The notes under the pieces were generated by a model, which was not told the origin of the DNA, did not search any database, and worked only from the letters and a program-made list of their open reading frames with translations. A stretch of 5,125 nucleotides of DNA, taken from the NCBI GenBank assembly GCA_003105225.1, contig PQAK01000158.1:1-5125 (forward strand), in the 5' to 3' direction. A program made the position numbers and the translations under genes. Of the stretch, positions 3,561-5,125 are shown one piece after another; the stretch's first letter is position 1, and each line of letters starts with the position of its first letter. The stretch comes from Deltaproteobacteria bacterium (GTDB lineage: Bacteria > Desulfobacterota > Deferrimicrobia > Deferrimicrobiales > Deferrimicrobiaceae).

Positions 3561-5125
3561 ATGGCCTATCTGGATTACCGCAATCGAGTCAAACGGGTGG
3601 ACCTGTCCAAGATCGACAAGGTTCTGGAAATCCCGAACCTGATCCAGGTCCAGCACGAGTCGTACAACGAGTTCCTGCAGCTGAACGTCCCGGTGGAGAA
3701 GCGCAAGGACAACGGGCTGCAGACCGTGTTCAAGAGCATCTTCCCGATCGCGGACTACAACGGCCGCGCGTCCCTGGAGTTCGTCTCCTACACCATCGGC
3801 GCCCCCAAGTGGAGCGAGGACGAATGCCGCGAGCGGGGGATGACGTTCGCCGCGCCGATCAAGGTGACCGTCCAGCTGGTCATCTTCGACGTGGACGAGA
3901 GGACGGCGGCGCGGACCATCCGGGACGTCAAGGAGCAGGAGGTCTTCTTCGGCGAGATCCCGCTCATGACGGAGCACGGCACCTTCATCATCAACGGCAC
4001 CGAGCGGGTCATCGTCAGCCAGCTCCACCGCTCCCCGGGCGTCTTCTTCGAGCACGACAAGGGCCGGTCCCACGCCTCCGGCAAGGTCCTCTTCTCCGCG
4101 AGGATCATCCCGTACCGGGGATCCTGGCTCGATTTCGAGTTCGACCACAAGGACATGCTCTACATCAAGATCGACCGGAAGCGGAAGTTCCCCATCGCCG
4201 TGCTGCTGCGCGCGTTCGGCCGGACCACGGAGGAGCTGCTGCGCACCTTCTACGACGTGGAGGAGGTGTCCCTCGAGGGGGACAAGTGCTCGAAGGTGTT
4301 CCGCCCCGAACTGATGGTGGGCCTGAAGATGCCGGTGGAGGTCCGCCACCCGAAGACGGGCGAAGTGGTGTTCAAGAAGGGGGTCAAGATCTCCAAGAAG
4401 CGCGTGGAGCGCTTCTCGGAAGTGCCGTTCGGGCGGATTTCCCTGCCGGCGGACGACCTGCTCCAGAAGGTGAACGTGAGCGACGTCGCGGACCCCGCGA
4501 CGGGGGAGATCCTTCTCGAGTGCGGGCAGCAGGTCACCGAGGAGGGACTCGCCCTTCTCCGGGAGAAGAAGGTCCCCTCGGTATCGGTCTTCTCGCTCGA
4601 GAACTCGGACCGCGCCATCTGGGACGGGCTCCTGACCGACAAGATCAAGACCCGCGAAGAGGCCCTGAAGGAGATCTACAAGAAGATGCGGCCCGGGGAC
4701 CCTCCCACGAAGGAGGCCGCCGAGGCGCTCTTCGAGAACATGTTCTTCAACCCGGAGCGGTACAGCCTGTCCCGCGTCGGCCGGCTCAAGCTGAACCACA
4801 AGCTCGGGATCACGGAGGGGGACCTGGAGAAGACCGTCCTTCGCCAGGAAGACATCCTGCGGGTCATCCGGTACCTCATCGGCCTGAAGAACGGCGTCGG
4901 CGAGGCGGACGACATCGACAACCTGGGAAACCGCCGCGTCCGGACCGTCGGCGAGCTGATCGAGAACCAGTTCCGGATGGGGCTGGTCCGCGTGGAGCGG
5001 GCCATCCGGGAAAAGATGGGCCTGCAGGACATCGAGACCCTGATGCCCCACGACCTGATCAACGCGAAGCCGGTGTCCGCGGTCATCAAGGAGTTCTTCG
5101 GGTCGTCCCAGCTGTCGCAGTTCAT
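3561..5125 (+). CDS. rpoB: DNA-directed RNA polymerase subunit beta, N-terminal part (runs off the window)
   Basis: RpoB is the second largest subunit of the core RNA polymerase and forms one jaw and part of the active centre. The window holds 521 codons of about 1,350-1,400. The start MAYLDYRNRVKR leads into IPNLIQVQHESYNEFL (25-39), the normal N-terminus. The protrusion and lobe motifs EHGTFIINGTERVIVSQLHR (138-157), RSPGVFF (157-163) and IIPYRGSWLDFEFD (182-195) follow. A lobe insertion (about 233-365) matches the position of the proteobacterial one. The reading then continues through MMRPG-like KKMRPGDPPTKEAAEALFEN (374-393), DDIDNLGNRRVRTVGE (450-465) and ENQFRMGLVRVERA (468-481). The last residues, FFGSSQLSQF (512-521), enter rifampicin cluster I; the final one corresponds to E. 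coli Phe514. Residues equivalent to E. coli 507-514 are all wild type. No frameshift is seen. rpoC presumably follows beyond the window. Confidence 0.98.
   Translation, partial: MAYLDYRNRVKRVDLSKIDKVLEIPNLIQVQHESYNEFLQLNVPVEKRKDNGLQTVFKSIFPIADYNGRASLEFVSYTIGAPKWSEDECRERGMTFAAPIKVTVQLVIFDVDERTAARTIRDVKEQEVFFGEIPLMTEHGTFIINGTERVIVSQLHRSPGVFFEHDKGRSHASGKVLFSARIIPYRGSWLDFEFDHKDMLYIKIDRKRKFPIAVLLRAFGRTTEELLRTFYDVEEVSLEGDKCSKVFRPELMVGLKMPVEVRHPKTGEVVFKKGVKISKKRVERFSEVPFGRISLPADDLLQKVNVSDVADPATGEILLECGQQVTEEGLALLREKKVPSVSVFSLENSDRAIWDGLLTDKIKTREEALKEIYKKMRPGDPPTKEAAEALFENMFFNPERYSLSRVGRLKLNHKLGITEGDLEKTVLRQEDILRVIRYLIGLKNGVGEADDIDNLGNRRVRTVGELIENQFRMGLVRVERAIREKMGLQDIETLMPHDLINAKPVSAVIKEFFGSSQLSQF

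Noticed and set aside
3528..5051. 507-residue open frame on the - strand
   Set aside because: It lies wholly opposite rpoB, whose + strand protein is unmistakable. Its Leu/Asp/Val/His-rich composition is what the complement of GC3-rich codons gives.
1..5125. Mobile elements, CRISPR arrays, defence genes or a novel system
   Set aside because: Apart from short leaders and the tRNA, the window is filled by core translation and transcription genes; I saw no terminal inverted repeats, direct repeat arrays, transposase or integrase.

Overview
This window is ordinary bacterial core chromosome: the tail of tuf, then rpmG, tRNA-Trp, secE, nusG, rplK, rplA, rplJ and rplL, and the first 521 codons of rpoB. 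Every gene lies on the + strand. The DNA is GC-rich, and most codons end in G or C. The order tuf-rpmG-tRNA(Trp)-secE-nusG and a large proteobacterial-type insertion in the RpoB lobe together suggest a high-GC deltaproteobacterium in the broad old sense (Desulfuromonadota/Geobacter-like or a related uncultured lineage). That placement is inference, since no rRNA is present.

Layout. Positions 1-24 are the last codons and stop of EF-Tu. Positions 56-205 hold a short zinc-ribbon L33 gene, 218-294 a complete tRNA-Trp (anticodon CCA, encoded CCA tail), 325-606 secE and 626-1153 nusG. Then come rplK (1175-1597) and rplA (1626-2330). A 217-nt leader (2331-2547) precedes rplJ (2548-3081) and rplL (3093-3473). 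An 87-nt gap with a strong GC hairpin precedes rpoB, which starts at 3561 and runs off the window inside rifampicin cluster I. Apart from the leader and the rplL-rpoB gap, spacers between genes are 11-31 nt and no convincing promoter is seen, so the block is probably co-transcribed.

The genes serve translation elongation (EF-Tu, tRNA-Trp, L33, L11, L1, L10, L7/L12), protein export (SecE) and transcription (NusG, RpoB). L11, L10 and L7/L12 together build the ribosomal GTPase-activating stalk that recruits EF-Tu. L10 and L1 are known autoregulators of this region in other bacteria.

No novel system is evident. The most interesting part is the rplJ leader. It contains the conserved L10-binding three-way junction. 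Around it I see mutually exclusive helices, a possible 33-codon upstream ORF with a good ribosome binding site that overlaps the rplJ GTG start, and a hairpin that covers the rplJ ribosome binding site. These suggest a regulatory RNA switch, but this rests on hand-drawn pairings only.
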